DNA of 64,000 bases from contig JAGSHN010000017.1 in the NCBI GenBank assembly GCA_029855935.1, positions 10,705 through 74,704 of the forward strand. Direction: 5' to 3'. A program made the translations under genes and the position numbers. The notes beneath the pieces were generated by a model. It searched no databases and was not told the DNA's origin. It saw nothing but the letters and a program-made list of their open reading frames with translations. Each line of letters starts with the position of its first letter. Position 1 is the first letter of the stretch. The DNA comes from Candidatus Thorarchaeota archaeon. Its GTDB lineage: Archaea; Asgardarchaeota; Thorarchaeia; Thorarchaeales; Thorarchaeaceae. Positions 35,511-44,443 of this stretch are shown here, piece by piece.

Positions 35511-35903
35511 ATGGCAATCAGGAATCAGTATGTCACAATCGACTACCGCAGCGGAGTCCGTGGGGGCCTAGGCGGAGCTGCAATCTATGTCGCAGACTGC
35601 TTGTTGTAGAACGAATACTTTGTGAGGTTCACTGCAATAGATGCGCTTCACGCCCTGACAGCCCTGACACAGGTAGGATCCCGAGGTAAATTCGGAAGCA
35701 TTGTGCGTGCAACACTGGTATCTGCGCCGATTGAAAAGACTTCTATGGTCCCCTTCTCCATTCGGAGATGGTGCAAAGATGAAAATATGATTGCTGGTCA
35801 AGTTCTGTCCTTCGCACAAGACTTGGTACTCATGTGCAGAACCCTTTTTCCCAAGTCCCTCGCAATCCCTGTGCGAAGTAGTCCATTGGAAGGTCTTCTT
35901 TGA
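35511..35903 (+). pseudogene. ORF interrupted by one in-frame TAG
   Basis: From ATG 35511, 5 bases after mutL, the frame reads MAIRNQYVTIDYRSGVRGGL up to a TAG after 32 codons, then continues in the same frame for about 98 codons to the stop at 35903. Protein-like character is moderate on both sides of the TAG. The simplest reading is a decayed gene; amber read-through cannot be excluded. No family recognised. Confidence 0.3.
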
Positions 35904-35933
35904 TTGCCTTCTACGAACGTGAGGATGCCAGGG

Positions 35934-36137
35934 TCATCTCTTTCCTTGGAATCGAAGTTTCTTCACAATCCACGCCTCGGCTGACTTCTTGGCCTCAGCA
36001 GTATTCCGTCCGTGGGTACTGTAGGAACGAGGTTTCTTGTGGCATTCAATCTTGCGGGCTTGGATGTAGATAGTTTCGCCTCGAATCATGTCGCCGTGGC
36101 CCAGACCTATGAATCGATCTTTGTCACTCTGGCCCAT
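35934..36137 (-). CDS. Small basic protein, third gene of an overlapping trio
   Basis: 67 residues from ATG 36137, very rich in Lys and Arg, with GQSDKDRFIGLGHGD and ECHKKPRSYSTHGRN. Its start overlaps the preceding gene by 14 bases. A GTG at 36158 is an alternative. The basic character suggests nucleic-acid contact, but no family is recognised. Base composition is lower in GC than the surrounding chromosome. Confidence 0.5.
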   Translation of the reverse strand: MGQSDKDRFIGLGHGDMIRGETIYIQARKIECHKKPRSYSTHGRNTAEAKKSAEAWIVKKLRFQGKR

Positions 36138-36651
36138 CGGCGCGAAGAACCCCCTCACTCACTAGTGTCCTTGTAATACGCATAACTTGGGCGAAGTCCA
36201 ATCGTAGGTCTCGGGAAATATCCTGTGGCCATGCCTCCTGATGTTCCCGCATATACTCAATAATCATCTCTCGGGCTTGTTCGTCTTCGACGTCGAGCAT
36301 ATCCTCGGTGTCTTGGTCTTCGTGTCCTGTATGGCCCGTGTTGGTCAGTATCGTCAGTTGCTCTGCAATCTTCTTGACAATCTCAGTTTGTTCAGCCATC
36401 ATCTTCTCGATGCGCTCCATCCTTTCTAGTATGCCTCGGTAAAGCGCACTGTTCTGCTCCATCTTCTGATGAGCCATTGCCATATCTGCCCGAATCACCA
36501 CAATCGGTCTACCAGGCCCGTACTCAGGTGCAAGTTCGTGGTCTGAGTCGTCGCTTGGCGTCCATACTCTCATTCCGGCCCACTCGTCTGTAGAACCATA
36601 AGTCTCAATGCTGTCGATATCCTCTTCACTCAGTGGATTCTGAAACATCAT
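36124..36651 (-). CDS. Coiled-coil protein with winged-helix-like C-terminus
   Basis: 175 residues. Residues 55-100 form a coiled coil (MERIEKMMAEQTEIVKKIAE); an acidic linker (GHEDQDTEDMLDVEDEQ) leads to a C-terminal segment, WPQDISRDLRLDFAQVMRI then TLVSEGVLRADG, that looks like a winged helix. It could be a DNA-binding regulator or partition-type protein. It overlaps the gene before it by 26 bases and the one after by 14, so the three are translated from one mRNA. Not recognised as a named family. Confidence 0.65.
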   Translation of the reverse strand: MMFQNPLSEEDIDSIETYGSTDEWAGMRVWTPSDDSDHELAPEYGPGRPIVVIRADMAMAHQKMEQNSALYRGILERMERIEKMMAEQTEIVKKIAEQLTILTNTGHTGHEDQDTEDMLDVEDEQAREMIIEYMREHQEAWPQDISRDLRLDFAQVMRITRTLVSEGVLRADGPE

Positions 36652-37012
36652 CAGTCACCTCATTCCGTTGTTTTTGTTCCTGCTCTTCAATTTCCCTTGC
36701 TACCTGACCAAGTATCCGTGCAATTCTCCGTACAGCTCCAAACGGCAATATGATGGTTGTATGAATCGTCCTCTTGATCCGTGGGGGCCCCTCGAACGCA
36801 GTCTTTGAAACTCTCGGTTGAAGGCCAGTGCCGGCTGCAACAATCTCCTCCTCTTTGACTTGTTCTACAGGGACATCGTTGTAGAATGCAATCTTCAGGT
36901 GATGCGGCCATTGGATGTACGTCCTTACACCATTGGCATAGACCTCTCTATGATCCTCAGTTTGCTCATAGTCGATTATGGCGACTATTTTCTCGGCCTT
37001 CTCCTTCTCCAT
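36626..37012 (-). CDS. DUF3467-like small protein, first gene of the trio
   Basis: 128 residues. EVYANGVRTYIQWPHHLKIA, later IHTTIILPFGAVRRIARILG and a C-terminal EEQEQKQ run match the outline of DUF3467 proteins (a YAN motif, then a hydrophobic strand, then a helix ending in acidic residues), whose function is unknown. A TATA-like ACTTAAGA lies about 40-48 bases upstream on the minus strand. The family call is by pattern only. Confidence 0.6.
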   Translation of the reverse strand: MEKEKAEKIVAIIDYEQTEDHREVYANGVRTYIQWPHHLKIAFYNDVPVEQVKEEEIVAAGTGLQPRVSKTAFEGPPRIKRTIHTTIILPFGAVRRIARILGQVAREIEEQEQKQRNEVTDDVSESTE

Positions 37013-37095
37013 TCCGCGTGCCTCTAGAGAAACTCTTTGCGATTGGACTGTCTTAAGTCTTGTTCATAGGATACTGTCGCATCAATGCGTGCCAA

Positions 37096-37370
37096 TCATT
37101 CTCGCTGTTGGTGGCCCCTCATAACCACCATTGCAGAATAGTTTGCTTGGTTGACAAGCCAAGGTGAGAATTCTGCTACCTCAACTCGCGTACCATTGAC
37201 TCGGCACGCGAAACGCTCCTGACAGAATGAGAGAAACTCTGACGGAACCATCCGCCAAGGCCAGCAGAAGAACAGTGGGACCAACTCGTGCAATTGATGG
37301 TCACATCATTTCCATCAAAGTCAGGATTCGGGATGAGAGAGCCAGGTAGGTATTCCAGATTCAGAGTTCC
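37096..37370 (-). pseudogene. Possible frameshifted ORF
   Basis: Two minus-strand frames look protein-like in succession: GTLNLEYLPGSLIPNPDFDG and on to NDVTINC in one frame, then HELVPLFFCWPWRMVPSEFL and a further 40 residues to a stop at 37096 in another. They join near 37295. A frameshift would fuse them into about 90 codons. There is no start codon of the usual kind in the second frame. Confidence 0.25.
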
Positions 37371-37816
37371 CTATGGGGACTGTTCAAATCATACTTCCAG
37401 AAGAGTTCAATGTATGAATGGACGGAGAATCTCAGCACAGCCCTGTGCTCAGGCTCGCACGTACTCAGGGGTCGTGAGCTGGTCGCTCTCGCGTTGTGAG
37501 AAGATTGTTTGCTGCGCCCTAGTACGTTTCTATGTCCTTCATACTCTGAGGAACGTTCTCGCGGCACTCTTGCCAATGTCAGTCGGTCTGGTAGAACAGA
37601 TTGCAAGGACTTGAGACTCAACCTCGGGAGAATCCCGAAATAGGAGAAATACTGTGACTGGGCATGCTCCGAGAATATGTTCATCCAGACGGTGGGAATC
37701 TCCACTAGCATTGGTGCTCGGCACAAGAATGGTTCACTCAGAGTATGCGAAGACTTTTACCTAACTATGAGAAGGAATAGTATTGTGCTGTTTCAGCAGA
37801 GAGGAGAAGTGGTGAC
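37371..37816. other. Gene-free stretch
   Basis: No convincing gene, repeat or structure seen on either strand in about 445 bases. It ends with the ribosome-binding region of the gene at 37817. Confidence 0.4.
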
Positions 37817-38221
37817 GTGAGCACCACATGGTTCATTGCAAAAGAGTATCTGAAACGACTGGATGTGTCCTTTGAGGAGAGAGGGAAAAAGACGTTCACA
37901 CTGTATCCCGTGGGAAAGACTGAGACCAAGGAGATTGAGGTATTTCCGGGCGCAAACTGGATCACCCTCACCACGCGATTGATCGACCTGAGCCAGCTGC
38001 CAGCCAAGAAGCGACGCGAGCTCTGTGACAAGGTACTGCGTGTGAACGCGGCACTTGCAGAGGTGAGCTTCGGCATTGACAGAAAGGACTACCTCGTCAT
38101 CCGCAACGCAATCCCGGTCACCGGAATAAGCTACGATGCTTTCAGCTCAATCTATGAGGCGCATCTCAACGGCATTCGGTTTTTCCAGAAGAAGCTCTTG
38201 CCACAGGTCGTCAAGGAATAG
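37817..38221 (+). CDS. YbjN/chaperone-like alpha-beta protein
   Basis: 134 residues from GTG 37817, with GGTGA 4 bases upstream. Pattern: helix, a strand pair (KTFTLYPVG, KEIEVFPG), a strand WITLTTRLIDL, a helix ending VLRVNAALAEVSFGID, a strand KDYLVIRNAIPV and a last helix YEAHLNGIRFFQKKLLP. This resembles YbjN/type III secretion chaperone-like folds, found as orphan genes in many archaea. Role unknown. GC-richer than the islet genes to its left. Confidence 0.7.
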   Translation: MSTTWFIAKEYLKRLDVSFEERGKKTFTLYPVGKTETKEIEVFPGANWITLTTRLIDLSQLPAKKRRELCDKVLRVNAALAEVSFGIDRKDYLVIRNAIPVTGISYDAFSSIYEAHLNGIRFFQKKLLPQVVKE

Positions 38222-38248
38222 GAACGCCCCTCAGTCGCAGAAGGAACA

Positions 38249-38262
38249 GAGAGAAAAAATAG
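38249..38262 (-). terminator. T-rich terminator of the 1945-residue surface protein gene
   Basis: On the minus strand the run TATTTTTTCTCTC follows the stop codon by about 50 bases. T-runs of this kind end transcription by archaeal RNA polymerase. No strong hairpin precedes it. Confidence 0.45.
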
Positions 38263-38310
38263 CAAGAGAGGGGGAGCAGAAGGACTGGCCCTCAACTCCC
38301 ATCCGCTCTA

Positions 38311-41300
38311 TTACCTTCTTCTGCGTAGGACGAGCACGACTATGATCACCAAGACGGCTCCCACACCAAGGAGGAGTACCGTCGTCTCTCCGCCGAAGGC
38401 GATACCTGATCCTCCAGTCGTGGGTATGGATGTCTCGGTAGTCATAAGGCCACCCCTACCGACGGTGTACGAGTAGGTCTGTGACTCGTAGTAGCCGCTG
38501 GCAGTCGACACGCCGACCTTGAGGTAGACGGTCGTGCCATCCGGAAACGGTGGTACCGAACCAGTGTAGGTGGATGGCCCGGCTGATGACATCTCTACCG
38601 CCTGCCAGTTCTCCCCGTCAGTGCTGTAGTACAGTGTGACCGAGTCGACCAGCTCAGTGGAGTATATCTCAATGTATACTGTGACCGTGTCGCCCTCGGT
38701 GGGCAACGCCGGGTCAATGCTCAGGGCACCGAACGTGACAGGCGATGGTCCGACTACAGATGTGCCACGAGAGGAGACGTAGCTGATGAACACCGGGTCC
38801 TGATAGACACTGTAGCCGTCCCACTCCGGGAACCCGATGCTCACCATATACATGCTGCTGCTGAAGCTCCACGCGGTGGCAGACATTCCGTTGTCGGACT
38901 CGTATGCGTGCTCGAAGGTGCCCAGCGGGGTGGTGTAGCTCACGACATCATACGGGGCGGAGAGGTTCTTGCCCCAGTCGTACGTCGTTCCGCCCATTAT
39001 CATCTCCGCGAAGCGGGCACCTGCAGTCTCAAGCTGGAAGGTGTCAGCGGCGACAGTGCTCTCAGTGTCGGTAAAGCTACCGTTGGCCTTGAACGCAAAG
39101 TCCGCAAGGTTCACCTCGGAGAAGTAGTTCAGTGCAAGGCTGCGATTCTCAAGGTTCCTGCGTCCGCCAAGGAGGTCAACGTCCCAGTTGCCGACGTAGT
39201 TGTCGACCTTGATCCTCGCATGGTTGTTGATGTCCTCTGTCACGTTGGCGCAGAAGTGGACGAGAAACGACAGCTCATCAATCGTGACCCGAGTTGGTCG
39301 CTCGTCAAAGGTCCGCAGATCGCTGCCAGTCACCACACCAGCGTACCAGTCCCAGTAGCCGTACTGGGAGAACGGGAATACTGTGCCCGTGACGTTGAAG
39401 AAGGTGACACCCCACGTCACCTCGTCTGTCAGGTTGAGATGCAGGTGGCCCGTGTCATTGTAGTCACCGTAGCCATAACCCGGAGTGACGAAGTCAACAG
39501 CGTCAACGGAGTCCGGAATGAGGTAGTGCGTTAGCTCGCTGCTGGACGGGTTGTTCAGGTCAACCTGCATCAGCCCGTCGTTGTTGTCGTCCTCCCAGAT
39601 CATCAGGCCTGAGAACTCATAGTGGACGCCGACGCCAAGCCAGTGCTCCACCTCACCCTCAGTATAGGACGTGCCGTAGCTCTGATCAATGCCGAAGCTC
39701 AGCCAAGTCCAGGTCTGGTTCTCCTCTGAGATCCAGTCCCAGCCCTGCTCCTGGGCCTCAGCGAGGATGTCGTCCCAAGTCACATTATTCACCATCCACG
39801 CAATGCCCCAGTAGCCAGGTGCGGGCTCACCGTCAGGTGACAACACCGTGTTGCGGATCTCAGTCATCTCGGTAGAGTTGACCGGGCTCATATCGCTGGC
39901 GTGGTACCAGTAGAACGTCTCATTCCACTTGTACGACCACGCGAACATGTCGACACCCATCCACGAGTTGACGAACATCTCGTCGCCAAACTGTGAGCCA
40001 TTGACATCCCACATCAAGTTGATGTCCATATACTCCCACTCGTGCGACCACGTGTTCGTTGATGAGTAGACCTCAAGGACATAGTACTGGTCACCCTGCG
40101 TATTGAGGTCGCCATCAAGGTCGAGAGCTCCCGTCTCCGGATCCGTGGTCCAGAGTGACAGACCCCACAGACCGTAGTCGGGAGCACCGTATACGAGGGT
40201 ATCCACGTTCTTGTAGAGGGTGCTCCGTATGGGCTCCGGGCCATACACGACGGGGTGACCCCACACTGGTACCCTCCGGTAGATCGCCTCCCACTTGGCG
40301 GTGGCATTCACGGGTGTGCCCATGTAGGTGAAGTTGTAGATGGTCTTTGCGTCGAAAGTATTCACCATGTAGAGACGGTCACCGGAGTACGTCGCGTTCA
40401 GGACTACGTAGGTGGCTATCGTACCCTGATGGACCTCATGCAGATAGTATCTCGTGGAGTTCAGGTCAAAGTAGTAGAACGTATCGTTGGTTGTATGGTA
40501 GAGCTCGACCTTGTACGTGTTCACGACGTCGAGGTCATAGCCGCCGCTCTTGTACTCCCTGCCGTCGAGTGACCACCACACATAGTAGGAGATGTTGTTC
40601 TCCTTGAATACGGTCGGCCACTCATCGGTGGACAGGAAGGTCGTACCGTTTGGTGCGAGGTACTCGAAGACGACCATCAGCTGGGTCGAATTGACGACCC
40701 AGACGGTACCGTTGAGCAACTTGAGCAGGTTCGTCTTGTTGTCATACGGCTCAAGGTACGCATCGTAGGCCACCGTATCCACATGCGTGAAGGTCAGAGT
40801 GTCATCATAGGTGCCAAACTTTGAGGTCTTGCCAATCTCCTGTGGATCCCAGATGTCGGTGCCATTGGCCGTCGCATGGGTCAGCAAGAGCTCGGTGACC
40901 GTATAGTTGATGGCATCGATGGTGACATAGTTGTTCGCCCCGTCCCAGTGGACTGGATAGAGAGTGTCATTGTACATCAACGACTTCTTGGTCGGAACAA
41001 CTCCGCCCTGTGACTGGAAATGGTTGAGATCCCAGTCCGACTGTCCGCCTGCACCGGGGTACGGCATCTCGTACTTGATACCATCCTTCTCGTAGTACCA
41101 GAAGTTGTGCTGATACGCATCGACGAGGCGAATCCACTGGGAGTTGTACTCTCTGTACCAGTAGTATTCTGGCGCGCTGATCCGGTAGCGTGTGCCATCG
41201 ATTGTTGCATAGTACTCCTTGGTGTCAGTGTCGTAGTCCACGCGGTAAAGTGTGCCATTCGTGTCCGTCATATAGTAGCACTCGTCACGGCTGGACCACC

Positions 41301-44148
41301 ACCACCGGGAGATGTCAAGGACACTATCAAGACCGTAGCGCACGAACTGATGCTCTGTGTGCTCCCACGGAGAGATCACAATCTTGTCGTACAGTGTGAA
41401 GTTGTAGACGTGATCTCTCTGGTAGGACGTGTCGGTACTCTGATGCACGTTGCCGTAGATGTCAATCCATGAGTAGTATTCCTGACCGCCGTACTCCCAC
41501 ACATACTCGTACTCCTGGCCTGTCAGGAACGACTCGCCGGGAGTGACGGTGACGTTGTAGATGTGTAGTGATGTGGTGTAGGTCGCAGGAATCTTCGTGC
41601 CGTTGAGGAGTTCGTAGTAGTAGACAGGCGTGTCGCTCTCGTGGTCCCAGTGATCATAGAAGAAGATCGTGGTGATAGGCTCATGGGTCCAGAAGTCCTC
41701 ACTCTGAACAGTCTTGACGAGATACTCCTGACCGTCGATGACTATGTACGGTTGTTCGTAGCCAGTGACTATCTCCGACGTGGGAACTCCACCATCGAAG
41801 ACGTAGGCCAGCTTGTTGTACTCGACTGGGGTCATATATACCCGGTCGCCGCCGTAGTCAAAGCTGTACACCCAAGCCTCTTCCCAGGAGTACACCTCGT
41901 GCAGTCCCCACTCGCCCGTCTCATCCTCGTACCAGGTGAGATTCACGAAGGAGAAGTCCCACCAGTACTCGGATTCAGGCATCGTGTCGCTGAGGTTCAC
42001 CTCGAAAGACGCGTAGAGGTCACCAAGGATGACCTGTTTCGTGAAGTTGCTCACGGTGGCGAAGACGGCTCCCTGTATCTCGGTCTCACGAGAGTGGCGG
42101 GCAGGGAAGTAGCTAACCCACTCGCCGGTCAGCTGGTTGTAGAACCACTCGGCCCAGTACCAGTCCTCTACCTGTTTCCAATTCCACATGGTGTAGTTGC
42201 CGTAGACCCACTGCCACGCGTCAGCGCTCTCATTGTACTCGTAGTGCCAGCCAGTGGCGTTCTCCTCCACCCAGTCCCAGTGGAGACCGTACGTAAGGTT
42301 CCACTTGGTGGTGTAGTTGAAGAGCTTCATGCGGACTGTGCCATTGAAGTAGCAGAGTATGACGTAGTCAAGATCAGTCCAGACGGACTCGTTCTCGGAC
42401 CACTCTCCCGTGCTGGCCTGCAGCGTGAACTTGACGCCATCAATATCATCCGCGACCTCACCGCCACCCTGCAGTGTCCCTTCAACGATGAAGTCTGACC
42501 CCTTGTTCACGTGCATCATCCAGCCCTCAGGCGGAGTGCCGTCGGGGTTGAGGATGTTTGCGATAGTCACAGGGGTCTCGATGGCCACCTTCCGCGCCAT
42601 CTCAAAGCTCGTGAACGTGCCAAAGACGGGGTCGTTGTCCATCGCCACTTGAAATGGCATACCGTCGGCGGCCGTCACCTGGACATTAAGGTATATTGGA
42701 TAGTCCTCAGTCTTGGGCATTGCATCTGTGAAGTGACCCACGAAGTCAACGACGTAGTATCGTCCGTTGTCGCTGTACGAACACAGCGACTCGTTCAGCT
42801 CGTAGAACACGGGCAGGTCAGCGGGATATGGCTCACGAACCGTGATGAGCTCGTTCCACGTTCCCGGGACATAGTGATCGTACCGGTAGCCTTCGTACGA
42901 GTACATTGTTCCTACTGACCATGTACCAGAGGTGTGATTGTACAGTACGTCAATCTGGTAGGAGACAGTCACGTTGATGGTCTCGACCCAGTAGTCCCAG
43001 TCATTGGTCTGGTTATTCCACTCCATCATAAGCCGATTGATCTGGATCTCCTTGTACGGGGAGAGATAGATCTTCTGGCGCTCGGGATGCGTCCCGTACT
43101 TCATTACGGGGACCTGATACGTCACAGTGCTGTTCCACACGTACGTCCCGAGAACAGGGTCGTAGACCCAGCCACCTGTACGGGCCTCTGTGGCCTCATA
43201 CCAGTCCGTGACATTAGTCCAGACAACCATCGACTCCGGGATGGGAATCTCCACCTCGGTCGCGACTGGCTCCAGACCAGTTGAGTTCACGGTCATGACG
43301 AAGTCGCTGTTTCGCTGCACTGAGTAGATCGGATTGCCGGCCATGTCGAGCTTGTCGAAGATGAAGAGCCCGCCGAAAGATGCCCCGCGGGCCTGATAGG
43401 GATCGACACCGACAGCAAGCAGGAACCTCGACTGATAGTCACTCCAGACGCCGTTCCACTCGGTGTCATAAGCTCCTACAGAGAGCTCATACAGTCCGAG
43501 AATCGCGTCGCTCGTGAACCGCAGTACGAAGTCAAAGTAGAACGAGTACTGGTCGGAGTAGTTGGCGCAGGACGCTGCGTCAAGCTGTGCGAAGGTCCCT
43601 ATTGGGGTGTCGGGTTGCTGTGTGTAGTTCCAGATGTTGCTCTCGACGGACCAAGTGGGAGACCACTCGTCCGTGGTGAATACCAGCCGAAAGTTCGCAC
43701 TTATGTTGGTGGATACTGTCAACAGATTGCCATACACATCGACTTCCTTGATGGTGGCATTGCGACCCATCGCGTTGCGGGGAATGTTGACAGAGACTCT
43801 GATCCATTCTCCAATGTTCACATAATCGTCAAACGTGACCTCGGTACCATTGGAGTAGTACACGTTGAACGTCGGTTTCGGGCCGAACATCCAGTTTCGG
43901 CTAGTCCACGACCACTCATCAGTTGTGCTGTTTCGGTCGATGTGCCAGTTGACATCAGTACCAGTTTCACCCGATGGAGGAGGTGGCGGCGGTGGTGGCT
44001 CCTGAGTCACCGCTCGCACGGGCTCGACCGGGCTCGCTCCAGACTTGGCAGTGGCAGGAGGAGCATACACCGCGACGGAATAGAACATCGACACGGTGAA
44101 CAGCATCACAGTGATGAGTGACAGGATTCTCTTTGATTGCCCTATCAT
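38311..44148 (-). CDS. Giant surface glycoprotein, paralogue 2
   Basis: 1945 residues. A signal peptide (residues about 8-33), a proline run (QEPPPPPPPPSG), then a very long ectodomain unusually rich in Trp, Tyr and Asp, with dozens of N-x-S/T sequons and recurring NGTxY and YYELLNGT-type units. Before the end is an Ig-like module (YYSTDGENWQAVEMSSAGPS), a Gly/Thr linker, and a C-terminal membrane helix with RRRR. This is the plan of an S-layer or other main envelope protein. GGTGATG stands 7 bases before the ATG. It is paralogous along its length to the next gene upstream. Direct proof of S-layer function is lacking. Confidence 0.85.
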   Translation of the reverse strand: MIGQSKRILSLITVMLFTVSMFYSVAVYAPPATAKSGASPVEPVRAVTQEPPPPPPPPSGETGTDVNWHIDRNSTTDEWSWTSRNWMFGPKPTFNVYYSNGTEVTFDDYVNIGEWIRVSVNIPRNAMGRNATIKEVDVYGNLLTVSTNISANFRLVFTTDEWSPTWSVESNIWNYTQQPDTPIGTFAQLDAASCANYSDQYSFYFDFVLRFTSDAILGLYELSVGAYDTEWNGVWSDYQSRFLLAVGVDPYQARGASFGGLFIFDKLDMAGNPIYSVQRNSDFVMTVNSTGLEPVATEVEIPIPESMVVWTNVTDWYEATEARTGGWVYDPVLGTYVWNSTVTYQVPVMKYGTHPERQKIYLSPYKEIQINRLMMEWNNQTNDWDYWVETINVTVSYQIDVLYNHTSGTWSVGTMYSYEGYRYDHYVPGTWNELITVREPYPADLPVFYELNESLCSYSDNGRYYVVDFVGHFTDAMPKTEDYPIYLNVQVTAADGMPFQVAMDNDPVFGTFTSFEMARKVAIETPVTIANILNPDGTPPEGWMMHVNKGSDFIVEGTLQGGGEVADDIDGVKFTLQASTGEWSENESVWTDLDYVILCYFNGTVRMKLFNYTTKWNLTYGLHWDWVEENATGWHYEYNESADAWQWVYGNYTMWNWKQVEDWYWAEWFYNQLTGEWVSYFPARHSRETEIQGAVFATVSNFTKQVILGDLYASFEVNLSDTMPESEYWWDFSFVNLTWYEDETGEWGLHEVYSWEEAWVYSFDYGGDRVYMTPVEYNKLAYVFDGGVPTSEIVTGYEQPYIVIDGQEYLVKTVQSEDFWTHEPITTIFFYDHWDHESDTPVYYYELLNGTKIPATYTTSLHIYNVTVTPGESFLTGQEYEYVWEYGGQEYYSWIDIYGNVHQSTDTSYQRDHVYNFTLYDKIVISPWEHTEHQFVRYGLDSVLDISRWWWSSRDECYYMTDTNGTLYRVDYDTDTKEYYATIDGTRYRISAPEYYWYREYNSQWIRLVDAYQHNFWYYEKDGIKYEMPYPGAGGQSDWDLNHFQSQGGVVPTKKSLMYNDTLYPVHWDGANNYVTIDAINYTVTELLLTHATANGTDIWDPQEIGKTSKFGTYDDTLTFTHVDTVAYDAYLEPYDNKTNLLKLLNGTVWVVNSTQLMVVFEYLAPNGTTFLSTDEWPTVFKENNISYYVWWSLDGREYKSGGYDLDVVNTYKVELYHTTNDTFYYFDLNSTRYYLHEVHQGTIATYVVLNATYSGDRLYMVNTFDAKTIYNFTYMGTPVNATAKWEAIYRRVPVWGHPVVYGPEPIRSTLYKNVDTLVYGAPDYGLWGLSLWTTDPETGALDLDGDLNTQGDQYYVLEVYSSTNTWSHEWEYMDINLMWDVNGSQFGDEMFVNSWMGVDMFAWSYKWNETFYWYHASDMSPVNSTEMTEIRNTVLSPDGEPAPGYWGIAWMVNNVTWDDILAEAQEQGWDWISEENQTWTWLSFGIDQSYGTSYTEGEVEHWLGVGVHYEFSGLMIWEDDNNDGLMQVDLNNPSSSELTHYLIPDSVDAVDFVTPGYGYGDYNDTGHLHLNLTDEVTWGVTFFNVTGTVFPFSQYGYWDWYAGVVTGSDLRTFDERPTRVTIDELSFLVHFCANVTEDINNHARIKVDNYVGNWDVDLLGGRRNLENRSLALNYFSEVNLADFAFKANGSFTDTESTVAADTFQLETAGARFAEMIMGGTTYDWGKNLSAPYDVVSYTTPLGTFEHAYESDNGMSATAWSFSSSMYMVSIGFPEWDGYSVYQDPVFISYVSSRGTSVVGPSPVTFGALSIDPALPTEGDTVTVYIEIYSTELVDSVTLYYSTDGENWQAVEMSSAGPSTYTGSVPPFPDGTTVYLKVGVSTASGYYESQTYSYTVGRGGLMTTETSIPTTGGSGIAFGGETTVLLLGVGAVLVIIVVLVLRRRR

Positions 44149-44286
44149 TTTCCATCATCACCTGCTCTCGATTCACACGGATGCTGCCGTGACCCCCAGA
44201 GTGATGTTGGTGGCGGCTCCGGCAGGTCCAATGCATATCGACTAGTGAATACAGTATAATCTACTGGGAATTATTCGCGCAACCTG

Positions 44287-44297
44287 TGAATATAAGG
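44287..44297 (-). promoter_or_regulatory. TATA-like box of the 1945-residue surface gene
   Basis: Minus strand CCTTATATTC, the same core as upstream of the paralogue (51855-51866). It lies about 140 bases before the ATG. A second candidate, GATTATACT, is about 105 bases before it. Either implies a long leader. Confidence 0.4.
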
Positions 44298-44389
44298 AAA
44301 TCCTGTATCATCCCTCATCAAGTTCTGAAATCACGTGCCACGGTAGAAGGACAGCAACACCAGTATTCAGGTCTGGCAGAAGAATACGG

Positions 44390-44433
44390 AGAGAAAAAGA
44401 AAGGGAAGGCAACGGGCCCCAAGAGGGACCCGT
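44390..44433 (-). terminator. Hairpin plus T-rich tract after the 2411-residue surface gene
   Basis: Minus strand ACGGGTCCC-TCTT-GGGGCCCGT forms a 9-pair stem with one G-T pair (44412-44433), followed within 10 bases by TTCCCTTTCTTTTTCTC (44390-44406). This is an intrinsic-terminator layout, starting about 10 bases past the stop codon. Confidence 0.75.
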
Positions 44434-44443
44434 GAACATTGCC

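Larger units (their letters stand above)
44149..44443. other. Intergenic region between the two giant surface genes
   Basis: No gene. On the minus strand it holds the terminator of the upstream paralogue (44390-44433) followed by the promoter elements of the downstream one (44287-44297 and GATTATACT near 44255). Each giant gene is therefore transcribed on its own. Confidence 0.6.

Noticed and set aside
35511-35903. Pyrrolysine-containing gene
   Set aside because: No family match and no pyl genes in the window; plain decay is simpler. Kept only as a check in the findings.
41641-42498. 285-codon plus-strand frame inside the 1945-residue surface gene
   Set aside because: Antisense shadow produced by the codon bias of the opposite strand; Val/Leu-rich with no start signals and no domain.
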